Positions 1 through 5,771 are shown, counted from the first letter of the stretch. The stretch is DNA of 6,853 bases from Desulfobacterales bacterium (GCA_016735355.1 JAERRQ010000117.1:1-6853), one strand, 5' to 3'. Notes: a model not told the origin generated them from the sequence alone. Numbers and translations are program-made.

Positions 1-137
1 TAATTCACGCTGAATATCAAATAGAAACGATCAAGTCAACGTGGCTTTGATTTTGTATGAGAGTAATTGCATAAAAAATGGCATGTTTAATTTGCTTTGA
101 ATGGCACAGGTTTCAAGTTACTTGTTTTACTGGTAGG
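1..137. other. Unassigned stretch downstream of phaR
   Basis: No gene is supported here. On the plus strand one frame is open from base 3 to a TGA at 48-50, which could be the last 15 codons of a gene ending at the window edge, but this is too short to judge. A direct repeat AATGGCA (77-83 and 100-106) is present. I see no convincing hairpin plus T-run to terminate phaR transcription, which would read through this stretch from right to left. Confidence 0.5.
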
Positions 138-599
138 TTATGACTTTTTTTTCTGCTTATCCTGGCTGGACGAAATATCAAGAAATGATTTTAAAGACGG
201 TATGCCTGGCATTGACCGTTGAGTAATATCTGTTATGTCGGCCCCTAAGGTAAGCCATTTTTTAAACTGATTATCAAAACTTGCCTTATAATTTAAGAAA
301 GTTTGAATAGCCTGCTGCAGATATACCTCAAAAAATTCAACCAGCAGGTTGTCGCCATACTGAATAAGTAAATAAAGCAGGGGCACCGGCAATAAAGTGT
401 TGTTATTTTTAGCCTCTTCCATTACAATTTGAGTGAGAACATAAGCAGTGACATCCTCTTTTGTTTTAACATCAACGACCTTTATATTTCGGCCTTTTTT
501 AACCATACCGGCAACTTGCTCCAGAGTGACATATTTGCTTTCTTCCGTGTTGTATAGCCGTCTGTTTGCATATTTTTTTAAAAATACTGTTTCACTCAT
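138..599 (-). CDS. phaR: PhaR-type PHA accumulation repressor
   Basis: This 153-aa cytoplasmic protein matches the PHB/PHA accumulation regulator family. Residues 7-67 form the DNA-binding domain (PHB_acc_N type), with the hallmark KKYANRRLYNTEESKYVTL at 8-26, a VVDVKTKEDVT segment at 41-51 and LTQIVMEE at 55-62. Residues about 70-111 match the following PHB_acc segment, and the tail ends in a basic KQKKKS. Known members bind both DNA and the surface of PHA polymer: free PhaR represses phasin genes and often its own gene, and is removed from DNA when granules form. Length is normal to slightly short for the family. The ATG at 599-597 has a modest GCGGA upstream with 9 nt spacing and is the first in-frame ATG of the conserved N-terminus. 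The gene is divergent from the phasin genes it presumably controls. Family assignment is firm; its targets here are inferred. Confidence 0.94.
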   Translation of the reverse strand: MSETVFLKKYANRRLYNTEESKYVTLEQVAGMVKKGRNIKVVDVKTKEDVTAYVLTQIVMEEAKNNNTLLPVPLLYLLIQYGDNLLVEFFEVYLQQAIQTFLNYKASFDNQFKKWLTLGADITDITQRSMPGIPSLKSFLDISSSQDKQKKKS

Positions 600-648
600 T
601 ATGTCATTTCCGCGATATCATAGTCGTGAGGATTTTATGTTATTCCGC

Positions 649-659
649 AAAAAAAAAAA
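649..659. repeat. A11/T11 homopolymer run in the phaR leader
   Basis: Eleven consecutive A on the plus strand (T on the phaR coding strand) lie just downstream of the candidate phaR -10 box, at the expected transcription start. The run is directly visible. A functional role, such as slippage at initiation or replication-driven length change, is inference. Confidence 0.9.
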
Positions 660-660
660 T

Positions 661-688
661 ATTATATATTAATTTCCAAATTTTTAAA
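661..688 (-). promoter_or_regulatory. Candidate sigma70 promoter of phaR
   Basis: Read on the minus strand, TTTAAA (688-683) is followed after 16 bp by a perfect TATAAT (666-661). The -35 matches TTGACA at four of six positions. Transcription would begin near 654, giving a leader of about 55 nt before the phaR ATG. The region is very AT-rich, so TATAAT could occur by chance; position and orientation favour it. Confidence 0.42.
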
Positions 689-710
689 TAATACAATAAT
701 AGCTTGGAAA
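673..710. repeat. Interrupted inverted repeat flanking the phaR -35 box
   Basis: TTTCCAA (673-679) and TTGGAAA (704-710) are perfect 7-bp inverted arms separated by 24 bp, with half-site centres 31 bp apart, or about three helical turns. One arm lies between the proposed phaR -10 and -35, the other just upstream of the -35. The layout would suit an operator for a dimeric or looping regulator, but in AT-rich DNA a 7-bp match can be accidental. Confidence 0.3.
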
Positions 711-761
711 CAAGAGAAAATTTAAAAAATATAATTAAATATAAAACAGCAAAAAGAATTG

Positions 762-770
762 TGCGGCGCA
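762..770. promoter_or_regulatory. Candidate PhaR operator (TGC-N3-GCA)
   Basis: TGCGGCGCA is a GC-rich dyad inside an otherwise AT-rich spacer. It contains the core of the PhaR recognition pattern described for Paracoccus denitrificans (CTGC-N3-4-GCAG, from memory), although the outer C and G are not conserved here. It lies 11 bp upstream of the phasin -35 box, at roughly -54 to -46 of the predicted start. That is further upstream than a typical repressor site, so assignment to PhaR is tentative. Confidence 0.38.
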
Positions 771-781
771 ACATTTTTTTC

Positions 782-809
782 TTGACAATCCAGGTGAATG
801 ATTTATTAT
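782..809 (+). promoter_or_regulatory. Sigma70 promoter of the phasin operon
   Basis: TTGACA (782-787, perfect -35) is followed by 16 bp and TATTAT (804-809, five of six matches to the -10). Transcription should start near 816, leaving a leader of about 60 nt before the first phasin ATG. A-rich tracts upstream could act as an UP element. It looks strong, as expected for abundant granule coat proteins that need a repressor. Confidence 0.72.
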
Positions 810-876
810 GGAAATAAATTTGCAGGAGTAATATACTTCGGCTAACTAATAATCTAAGGAAAGGGGAGGAAAAGTT

Positions 877-1152
877 ATGATGGAAGTTGGGGATATGGCA
901 AAACAGATGATTGATTATCAAAAATCTACTTTTAACAATGTTTTTAATGCCATGAATATGCTACAGGAACAGTCTGAAAAAATGACAATGACGTTTCTAG
1001 AACAGAGCCCTGCTATTCCTGAGACGGGAAAAAAGTCTGTTAAGGAATGGAACCAGGCGGTTAAAAAAGGGCGTGAAGATTTCAAAAAAGTCCTTGATGA
1101 CAACTTTGGTAAAATGGAAACTCTTTTTTCAGATGCAGGCCTAAAAGCATAA
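877..1152 (+). CDS. Small phasin-like granule-associated protein (first copy)
   Basis: This 91-aa protein is highly charged, has no signal peptide or transmembrane segment, and is predicted to be almost entirely helical. It resembles short phasin-family proteins: an amphipathic stretch (IDYQKSTFNNVFNAMNMLQEQ, about 12-32), a central Pro/Gly break (PAIPETGKK, about 45-53), and a second helix ending in VKKGREDFKKVLDDNFGKME. Phasins coat PHA granules and limit coalescence; the role here rests on that resemblance plus the phaR/phaEC context. The ribosome site AGGGGAGG (862-869) is strong. Either ATG of the ATGATG at 877-882 could start; the second would give exactly the same distance to the conserved IDY/IDF motif as in the next gene. 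It is the first gene of a two-gene unit behind the 782-809 promoter. The main alternative is another PHA-surface protein rather than a true phasin. Confidence 0.82.
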   Translation: MMEVGDMAKQMIDYQKSTFNNVFNAMNMLQEQSEKMTMTFLEQSPAIPETGKKSVKEWNQAVKKGREDFKKVLDDNFGKMETLFSDAGLKA

Positions 1153-1173
1153 AATTTACGTGGAGGGATAAGA

Positions 1174-1437
1174 ATGGATCAGTCAATTTTCATTAAACAG
1201 TTTATAGACTTTAACAAGACCACTTTTAATAACATGCTCAATGCCATGGATTTGTTTCAGCAGCAGTCGGAGGGGATGACAGCCTCGTTACTGGACCAGG
1301 CGGCCTGGGTTCCTGATGAAGGGAAAAAGGCTATTACAGACTGGATTAATTCAGTTAAAAAAGGTCGTGAAGATTTTAAAAAAATCGTTGATGACAACTT
1401 TGGCAAAGTTGAAGATTTTTTGAAGGGGTCAGATTAG
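1174..1437 (+). CDS. Small phasin-like granule-associated protein (second copy)
   Basis: This 87-aa protein is a paralogue of the preceding gene. By eye, about 42 of 78 aligned residues are identical, densest in the C-terminal VKKGREDFKK/DDNFGK block, where the DNA is also nearly identical. The hydrophobic pattern of the N-terminal helix (FIKQFIDFNKTTFNNMLNAMDLFQQQ) is kept, and the central break reads AAWVPDEGKK. The start is well supported by GGAGG (1162-1166) 7 nt upstream of the ATG. It begins 21 nt after the first copy stops, with no promoter between, so the two should share one transcript ending at the 1518-1556 terminator. Expected role: granule surface coating, perhaps with a different affinity or partner from copy one. 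Divergence in the N-terminal half suggests the two are not fully redundant. Function is inferred from family resemblance and context. Confidence 0.83.
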   Translation: MDQSIFIKQFIDFNKTTFNNMLNAMDLFQQQSEGMTASLLDQAAWVPDEGKKAITDWINSVKKGREDFKKIVDDNFGKVEDFLKGSD

Positions 1438-1517
1438 GTAGTTTTACTCAGAAACAGATATTTATTGGTAACGTCTATCTATTCCCATTAATCCTGTTTT
1501 ATTGTTGTTCCTGCAAG

Positions 1518-1556
1518 AAGCTCCCCCACTTCGCTCTGCGGATGAGGGAGCTTTTT
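1518..1556 (+). terminator. Intrinsic terminator after the phasin genes
   Basis: AAGCTCCC (1518-1525) pairs perfectly with GGGAGCTT (1546-1553) around a 20-nt loop that contains a minor CGC/GCG stem, and TTTTT (1552-1556) follows. It lies 80 nt beyond the second phasin stop and only 37 nt before the next gene, so it separates the phasin unit from the synthase unit. It could act as an attenuator if transcription of the downstream genes begins upstream of it. Confidence 0.82.
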
Positions 1557-1593
1557 ATGGGTTGGTCGATTGCACTAAAACCAAAAGGCGTAT

Positions 1594-3171
1594 ATGAGCA
1601 GATATGATGGGGACTATAAAATTTTTAATATGCTGGAGCAATTATCTTTATTGTTGCAGAAATATAACAAAATAGAGCGGGCAGCAACGGATAATCTAAA
1701 AACCTCGTTTATCTACTGGGGTGGTGTTAATAAGTATTTAAAAGCATTTGCCAGCCCTTTTCGGACCGCTTTAAATGCATTTAATGCCTTGGAAGCAGAA
1801 AAGTTGGTTCAGCTCCCGCTCTGGGAGAGTTTCAGGGACTATGCCAAGCTTCTTCAGTTTAACTTGCAGATAGCGGAAAAAGGGCTTTCAGGCAGTACTA
1901 AAGCTGTGCAGGAGTATCATCTGAAAAAGTTTGATGAGGCTTGCCATGCATGGTTCAATACAATTCTGGATAAAGACGGTGAAGATATCGCATCTTTTTC
2001 CGCCAGGCAATTAAAACTCCTTAATCATCTGGTTTATACCTACCCCGAGGCTATAAAAAATATTGGACAGGAATACGGTATCCACCTTGAGGGCGGAGGA
2101 TATAAAATAGAAGCGGAGACGGACCGCTTTTATCTCTACCAGGTTCTTCCTCTGGATCCGAAGGTTAAAGTCCGAAAAAACGGAAAGCCGGTTATCATTA
2201 TTCCTCCGTATGTTTTAGGACCCAATATTCTTGCTTTTCTGCCCCGGGAACGGAAGAGTTATATACACGCCTTTGCCGATCAGGGTATCCCCACTTATCT
2301 AAGGTTCACCAAGGAGATCGATGCTACCCCTGCTGTTCAGATCATGACCGGTGAAAACGATGCGCTGGATACGCAGATGTTTTGCAGGAAACTGATATCC
2401 AAACATGGAAAAGCGGTTACTCTGAATGGTTACTGCCAGGGTGGTTTTATCGCTGCCGTTGATGTTCTTTCAGGAAAACTTGACGGGCTGGTCGATGCCC
2501 TCATAGCCTGCAATAGCCCGATGGACGGCACCAAAAGCGTCTCTTTGATCGAATACCTGCAGCATCTGCCCGAGCGGTTCAGAGATTTAGGTTATGCCGT
2601 CAGGACTTTGCCAAACGGCAACCAGGTTGTGGATGGTGAAGTAATGAGCTGGGTATACAAGTTGAAAAGCATGGAAATAGAGGCACCCCTCGTTACCTTT
2701 TATCGAGATCTGGCAATGTTTGACAGAGCAAACGGAACTGAGCTGCCAATTAACAAAACTGCTTTGGCCATTAATCACTGGCTGATTTATGACCGCAACG
2801 ATTTTCCGGTTGAAATTACAAAAATGAGCTTTAACTCTTACACAATCCCGGTAGCCGGGGACGGAACCCTTCCGGTTAAACTTTTTGGGAAAAAGCTGAA
2901 TTTTAAGCGCATAAAGGAAAAAGGGATAAAATTTCTTATCTGCTGTGGCGATAAAGATGATCTGGTGGACAAGCCCTCAGCTTTGGCTCCGCTTGACTAT
3001 ATCAATGCTGAAGTATCGGTCTTTCCAAAGGGCCATGCTGCAATCGCCACGTCATGGTCCAAGCCTGATTCCAAGTGTGCCCTGCATACCTGTTTTGGCG
3101 ATAATTACCGTGGACCTGTGCGTTACCAACTCGATTTGGAAAAAGAACTGGACGAAAAATTTGATGGATAA
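1594..3171 (+). CDS. Divergent PhaC-like alpha/beta-hydrolase (second PHA synthase-type protein)
   Basis: This 525-aa protein has no signal peptide. Residues 1-165 are mostly helical and correspond in position to the N-terminal region of long (class I/II) PhaC enzymes. The alpha/beta-hydrolase core begins near 198 (KPVIIIPPYVLGPNIL, like the PLLIVPP start of PhaC). A PhaC-type lipase box GYCQGG places the nucleophile at Cys281; GDKDDLVD gives Asp455 and PKGHAAI gives His481, so the Cys-Asp-His triad looks intact. An NHWLIYDRNDFP segment (394-405) resembles the WNxD...LP region of class I enzymes. Oddities are Asp456 where PhaC normally has His after the catalytic Asp, and loss of the usual Trp after the core strand near residue 238. 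The ATG follows AAAGG by 5 nt. The stop overlaps the next ATG by 8 bp. It may be a second synthase, a modulator of PhaC, or an intracellular depolymerase (some of which also use Cys). Family membership is fairly sure; activity is not known. Confidence 0.8.
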   Translation: MSRYDGDYKIFNMLEQLSLLLQKYNKIERAATDNLKTSFIYWGGVNKYLKAFASPFRTALNAFNALEAEKLVQLPLWESFRDYAKLLQFNLQIAEKGLSGSTKAVQEYHLKKFDEACHAWFNTILDKDGEDIASFSARQLKLLNHLVYTYPEAIKNIGQEYGIHLEGGGYKIEAETDRFYLYQVLPLDPKVKVRKNGKPVIIIPPYVLGPNILAFLPRERKSYIHAFADQGIPTYLRFTKEIDATPAVQIMTGENDALDTQMFCRKLISKHGKAVTLNGYCQGGFIAAVDVLSGKLDGLVDALIACNSPMDGTKSVSLIEYLQHLPERFRDLGYAVRTLPNGNQVVDGEVMSWVYKLKSMEIEAPLVTFYRDLAMFDRANGTELPINKTALAINHWLIYDRNDFPVEITKMSFNSYTIPVAGDGTLPVKLFGKKLNFKRIKEKGIKFLICCGDKDDLVDKPSALAPLDYINAEVSVFPKGHAAIATSWSKPDSKCALHTCFGDNYRGPVRYQLDLEKELDEKFDG

Positions 3172-3673
3172 ACATTTTTTAGAATTTATAGGTAATTGTT
3201 TCATCAGCGCCGCCAAGGGCCAAAAATATATGGAAGATATGGAAAGAGGGATGAGCCGGGGCTTGAACGGTTTTGACGATCAGTTTGAAATGTTTAAAAA
3301 GTTTTATGGGCTGGAGCGACTGAAAGACAAGGCTCCGGATTACCCTGAAAACTGGGAAAAATTTATTAAAGACTTTAAAAAACTATTTATAGATTATCTT
3401 GGTTTTTTCAGTATGGCATCCTTTGAAGAGCATCTTTCCCTTGTCAATAAATACGAAGCGCTTAAAAAGAAGGCCGACGAGCAGGAAAAAACTATACAAA
3501 GGCTGCAGAGCCGGAGCGGTGAGAGTTTAACCGGTCAGGAAAAAATAGCTGAAAACCTTCAATCTCTGATCGATGATCAAACACATCAGTTTCAAAAAAT
3601 GATGGACAGTTTTGGGCGATTTGCAAAAAGCAGCGCAAAAACATCAGCAAGCCGGAGAAAAAGTCATGACTGA
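3164..3673 (+). CDS. Small coiled-coil PHA synthase-associated protein (PhaE/PhaR-subunit-like)
   Basis: I do not recognise this 169-aa protein as a named family. It is soluble and strongly helical. Residues 58-83 (PDYPENWEKFIKDFKKLFIDYLGFF) hold an aromatic-rich helix. Residues about 88-148 carry a charged heptad-like segment (YEALKKKADEQEKTIQRLQ) predicted to be a coiled coil. The tail 151-169 is basic (RFAKSSAKTSASRRKS). The size and helix-plus-coiled-coil plan recall the small accessory subunits of class III (PhaE) and class IV (PhaR) synthases, without the PhaE C-terminal signature. The ATG at 3164 overlaps the end of the PhaC-like gene by 8 bp and has only a weak ribosome site, consistent with translational coupling. 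It also overlaps phaE by 8 bp at the other end. By context I infer it is a partner of the PhaC-like protein or an extra subunit of the PhaEC complex. A phasin-like role is possible. Confidence 0.72.
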   Translation: MDKHFLEFIGNCFISAAKGQKYMEDMERGMSRGLNGFDDQFEMFKKFYGLERLKDKAPDYPENWEKFIKDFKKLFIDYLGFFSMASFEEHLSLVNKYEALKKKADEQEKTIQRLQSRSGESLTGQEKIAENLQSLIDDQTHQFQKMMDSFGRFAKSSAKTSASRRKSHD

Positions 3674-4562
3674 TACGGACAAAACAGACCCAGAGGCAAA
3701 GTTTTCAGAGTGGTTAAACAGCGCAAATGAGTTTTGGGGATCTATGGGCAAAATATGGCAGGATTCCCTGCAAACAGGCTGTGCTTCGGCCATGCGCGAT
3801 AAGAGTGATAATGGCGGCAGCCAAAAAGGATGGGAATCGGCATTCAGGATGTGGCGCTTGTTTGCATCGAGCATGACTGATCCCTCATTCTCAGGCACGT
3901 TTTTGAAAGGAAGCAATGCCATGCCTGATGCCTTCTTAAAGGTTGCCGGGGCAGGGTTGACAGGTTTTTTACAGTTTTATCAGAAATGGCAGGAAAAAGC
4001 AGGACGTATCGGCAAAAGCACCAAAGCATACAGTTTTGATAACTTTGACCGGGAAATGTTTGCGGCCTGGAAGGAGTTGTATGAACAAGAAATCAGGCAG
4101 TTTCTGAAAATCCCCCAGTTTGGATTGCTCCGTGGTTATCAGGGAAGGTTTATGGAGGGTTTAGATGAGTTTAACATTTTTCAATCTTCAATGGCTGAAT
4201 TTATTCATCTTCTCAGCCTGCCTATAGAAAAATCATTCAATGTATTACAGCAGCAACTTGAAGAACTGGAAAAAAACGGTAAATTTCCTTCGGATCCGCA
4301 TGACATTTACAGACTATGGGTTAAAATACTTGAAGGGCATTTTATGACACTTTTCAAGTCCCAGGAATATGGCGAGTCTTTAGCCAGCGCCCTGAAAGAT
4401 ATGGGATTTTTCATTTCAGCCAAAGACAATCTTTTGCACGATGTTCTGCAATCTCTTCCTATTCCTACCAACAAGGAGATGGATGAACTTTACAAGGATT
4501 TTTATCTGCTGAAAAAGAAAGTAAAAGAATTGGATAAAAAATTTGAAGCAGGGGGCAAATAA
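3666..4562 (+). CDS. phaE: Class III PHA synthase subunit PhaE
   Basis: This 298-aa helical protein is the non-catalytic partner that stabilises and activates PhaC in class III synthases. Family hallmarks are an N-terminal EWLNSANEFWGSMGKIWQD helix (15-33), the central PQFGLLRGYQGRF segment (150-162) and the diagnostic C-terminal block LPIPTNKEMDELYKDFYLLKKKVKELDKK (264-292), which ends in a coiled coil. It is somewhat shorter than the Allochromatium vinosum protein (about 357 aa). The ATG at 3666 is preceded by CGGAG (3653-3657) at 8 nt. The frame stays open 18 codons further upstream, but those codons lie inside the preceding gene and lack a ribosome site. The start overlaps the 169-aa gene by 8 bp (ATGACTGA), and phaC follows after 48 nt, the usual phaE-phaC order. 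PhaE acts at the growing granule surface in complex with PhaC. Identity is firm. Confidence 0.92.
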   Translation: MTDTDKTDPEAKFSEWLNSANEFWGSMGKIWQDSLQTGCASAMRDKSDNGGSQKGWESAFRMWRLFASSMTDPSFSGTFLKGSNAMPDAFLKVAGAGLTGFLQFYQKWQEKAGRIGKSTKAYSFDNFDREMFAAWKELYEQEIRQFLKIPQFGLLRGYQGRFMEGLDEFNIFQSSMAEFIHLLSLPIEKSFNVLQQQLEELEKNGKFPSDPHDIYRLWVKILEGHFMTLFKSQEYGESLASALKDMGFFISAKDNLLHDVLQSLPIPTNKEMDELYKDFYLLKKKVKELDKKFEAGGK

Positions 4563-4595
4563 AATTTTTGAAAATGTTAAACCTGAATATATTAT

Positions 4596-4603
4596 GAGGG
4601 AGG
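4596..4603 (+). promoter_or_regulatory. Strong ribosome binding site deciding the phaC TTG start
   Basis: GAGGGAGG lies 7 nt before TTG at 4611-4613. No usable in-frame ATG exists before residue 84, well inside the conserved core. The ATG at 4594 is out of frame and stops after 13 codons. This site therefore fixes a TTG start for phaC. The strong site with a weak start codon may set the PhaC level relative to PhaE. Confidence 0.82.
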
Positions 4604-4610
4604 CAGCATT

Positions 4611-5771
4611 TTGGAAGCACCGCGAATTCCTGTAGACCTGATTTTATCTAAACTTGCAGAAGATACGGAAAAGTTTCATGAACGTGTAAAAAAGGGTTCT
4701 GATGTTTTATTGGATAAGCTTGATACTCAAATAGCCACCACCCCCTATGATATTGAGTACGAAGAAGACCGGGTTAAACTAAAGCATTACAAACCTGTAA
4801 CCGAATCATTGCTTAAAACCCCGCTGCTTATTATTTATGCCCTTATTAACAGGGAAACCATGCTCGACCTTCAGCCCGGCAGAAGCGTTGTGCAATCATT
4901 TTTAGAGAAGGGAATCGACGTATATATGGTCGATTGGGGTTATCCTACCCGCAAGGACAAGTTTATTACAATCGATGACCATGTCAACGGTTACATGGAC
5001 AACATTGTCGATTATATTCTTAAAAAACATAAGGTTAAAAAAATTAATCTTATGGGGATTTGCATGGGAGGATCGTTTTGCGTTATGTATTCCGCCCTGC
5101 ATCCCGGGAAGGTAAGGAACCTGATTACCACAGTTACACCTACAAACTTTGAGACTGATCAGGGGTTGTTGCATATCTGGATGAAATATATAGACGTAGA
5201 TTCTCTTGTGGACACTTTCGGCAATATGCCGGGAGATATGATGAATTTTGGTTTTTTGATTTTAAATCCGGCCCGACTTATGATCGACAAATATGTCGGA
5301 TTGCTGGAGAATATTGGCGACAAGGTCTTTGTGGAAAATTTTGTCCGGATGGAAAAGTGGATTTTCGATAGCCCTGATGTCGTGGGTGAAACTTTTCGGC
5401 AGTTTGTTATAGACTGTTATAAAAAGAATCTGTTGATCCAAAACAAAATGATGCTCGGAGACCAACGGGTGAACCTGAAAAAAATTACCATGCCGCTTTT
5501 AAATATTTATGGCAGATATGATCATCTGGTCCCTCCCGCTGCATGCGATCTCCTCTCTAGTAAGGTGGGAAGCAAAGATGTTCAGGATGATTGCCTTGAG
5601 ACAGGGCATATCGGAATATATGTAAGTTCCAGGATTCAGAATAAATTGGTCCCCAGAATTGTAAAATGGCTGGAAGAAAGGGATACAATTAAAAAGACAA
5701 AACGTAAAAAGGCTGCAACAAAAACAGTAAAAAAAGCTGAAGAAAAAGTTGTCTCCAAACGAAAAAATTAA
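4611..5771 (+). CDS. phaC: Class III PHA synthase catalytic subunit PhaC
   Basis: This 386-aa protein polymerises (R)-3-hydroxyacyl-CoA into PHA, releasing CoA, at the granule surface together with PhaE. It aligns end to end with the remembered Allochromatium vinosum PhaC. Shared motifs are TPLLIIYALINRETMLDLQPGRS (70-92), VYMVDWGYP (104-112), lipase box GICMGG with nucleophile Cys151, MEKWIFDSPD (247-256), GETFRQF (259-265), YGRYDHLVPP with Asp304-His305, and TGHIGIYVS with His333. The catalytic triad is thus complete. The start is TTG with a strong ribosome site, giving an N-terminus (RIPVDLILSKLAEDTEKF) that resembles the family's. It lies 48 nt after phaE and 45 nt before the GAF gene, in one likely transcript. 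The oddity is a 28-residue tail (359-386) with 11 Lys and 2 Arg, beyond the WLEER where the prototype ends. Identity is very firm. Confidence 0.96.
   Translation: MEAPRIPVDLILSKLAEDTEKFHERVKKGSDVLLDKLDTQIATTPYDIEYEEDRVKLKHYKPVTESLLKTPLLIIYALINRETMLDLQPGRSVVQSFLEKGIDVYMVDWGYPTRKDKFITIDDHVNGYMDNIVDYILKKHKVKKINLMGICMGGSFCVMYSALHPGKVRNLITTVTPTNFETDQGLLHIWMKYIDVDSLVDTFGNMPGDMMNFGFLILNPARLMIDKYVGLLENIGDKVFVENFVRMEKWIFDSPDVVGETFRQFVIDCYKKNLLIQNKMMLGDQRVNLKKITMPLLNIYGRYDHLVPPAACDLLSSKVGSKDVQDDCLETGHIGIYVSSRIQNKLVPRIVKWLEERDTIKKTKRKKAATKTVKKAEEKVVSKRKN

Noticed and set aside
79..96. Sigma54-like TGGCATG ... TTGCT downstream of phaR
   Set aside because: The GG-to-GC distance is 14 bp rather than the required 12, and no gene follows on the plus strand. 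A second TGGCAC (102-107) lacks a GC element at -12.
114..124. CAAG-TTA-CTTG hairpin followed by TTTT as a terminator
   Set aside because: The 4-bp AT-containing stem is too weak. The T run is on the plus strand, so it would not serve phaR, which is transcribed the other way.
448..672. Plus-strand frame opposite phaR
   Set aside because: It is antisense to the conserved DNA-binding domain of phaR and has no family resemblance.
640..921. 93-aa minus-strand reading frame across the divergent spacer
   Set aside because: The translation is low-complexity Phe/Leu/Ile from AT-rich DNA, runs across the phasin promoter and start, and has no ribosome site.
2945..3163. Upstream in-frame extension of the 169-aa gene
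   Set aside because: These 73 codons lie in a second frame under the conserved Asp455/His481 region of the PhaC-like gene. The ATG at 3164 at the gene junction fits operon structure better.
3612..3665. Upstream in-frame start for phaE
   Set aside because: No ribosome site precedes it. The ATG at 3666 has CGGAG at good spacing and matches the start of PhaE homologues.
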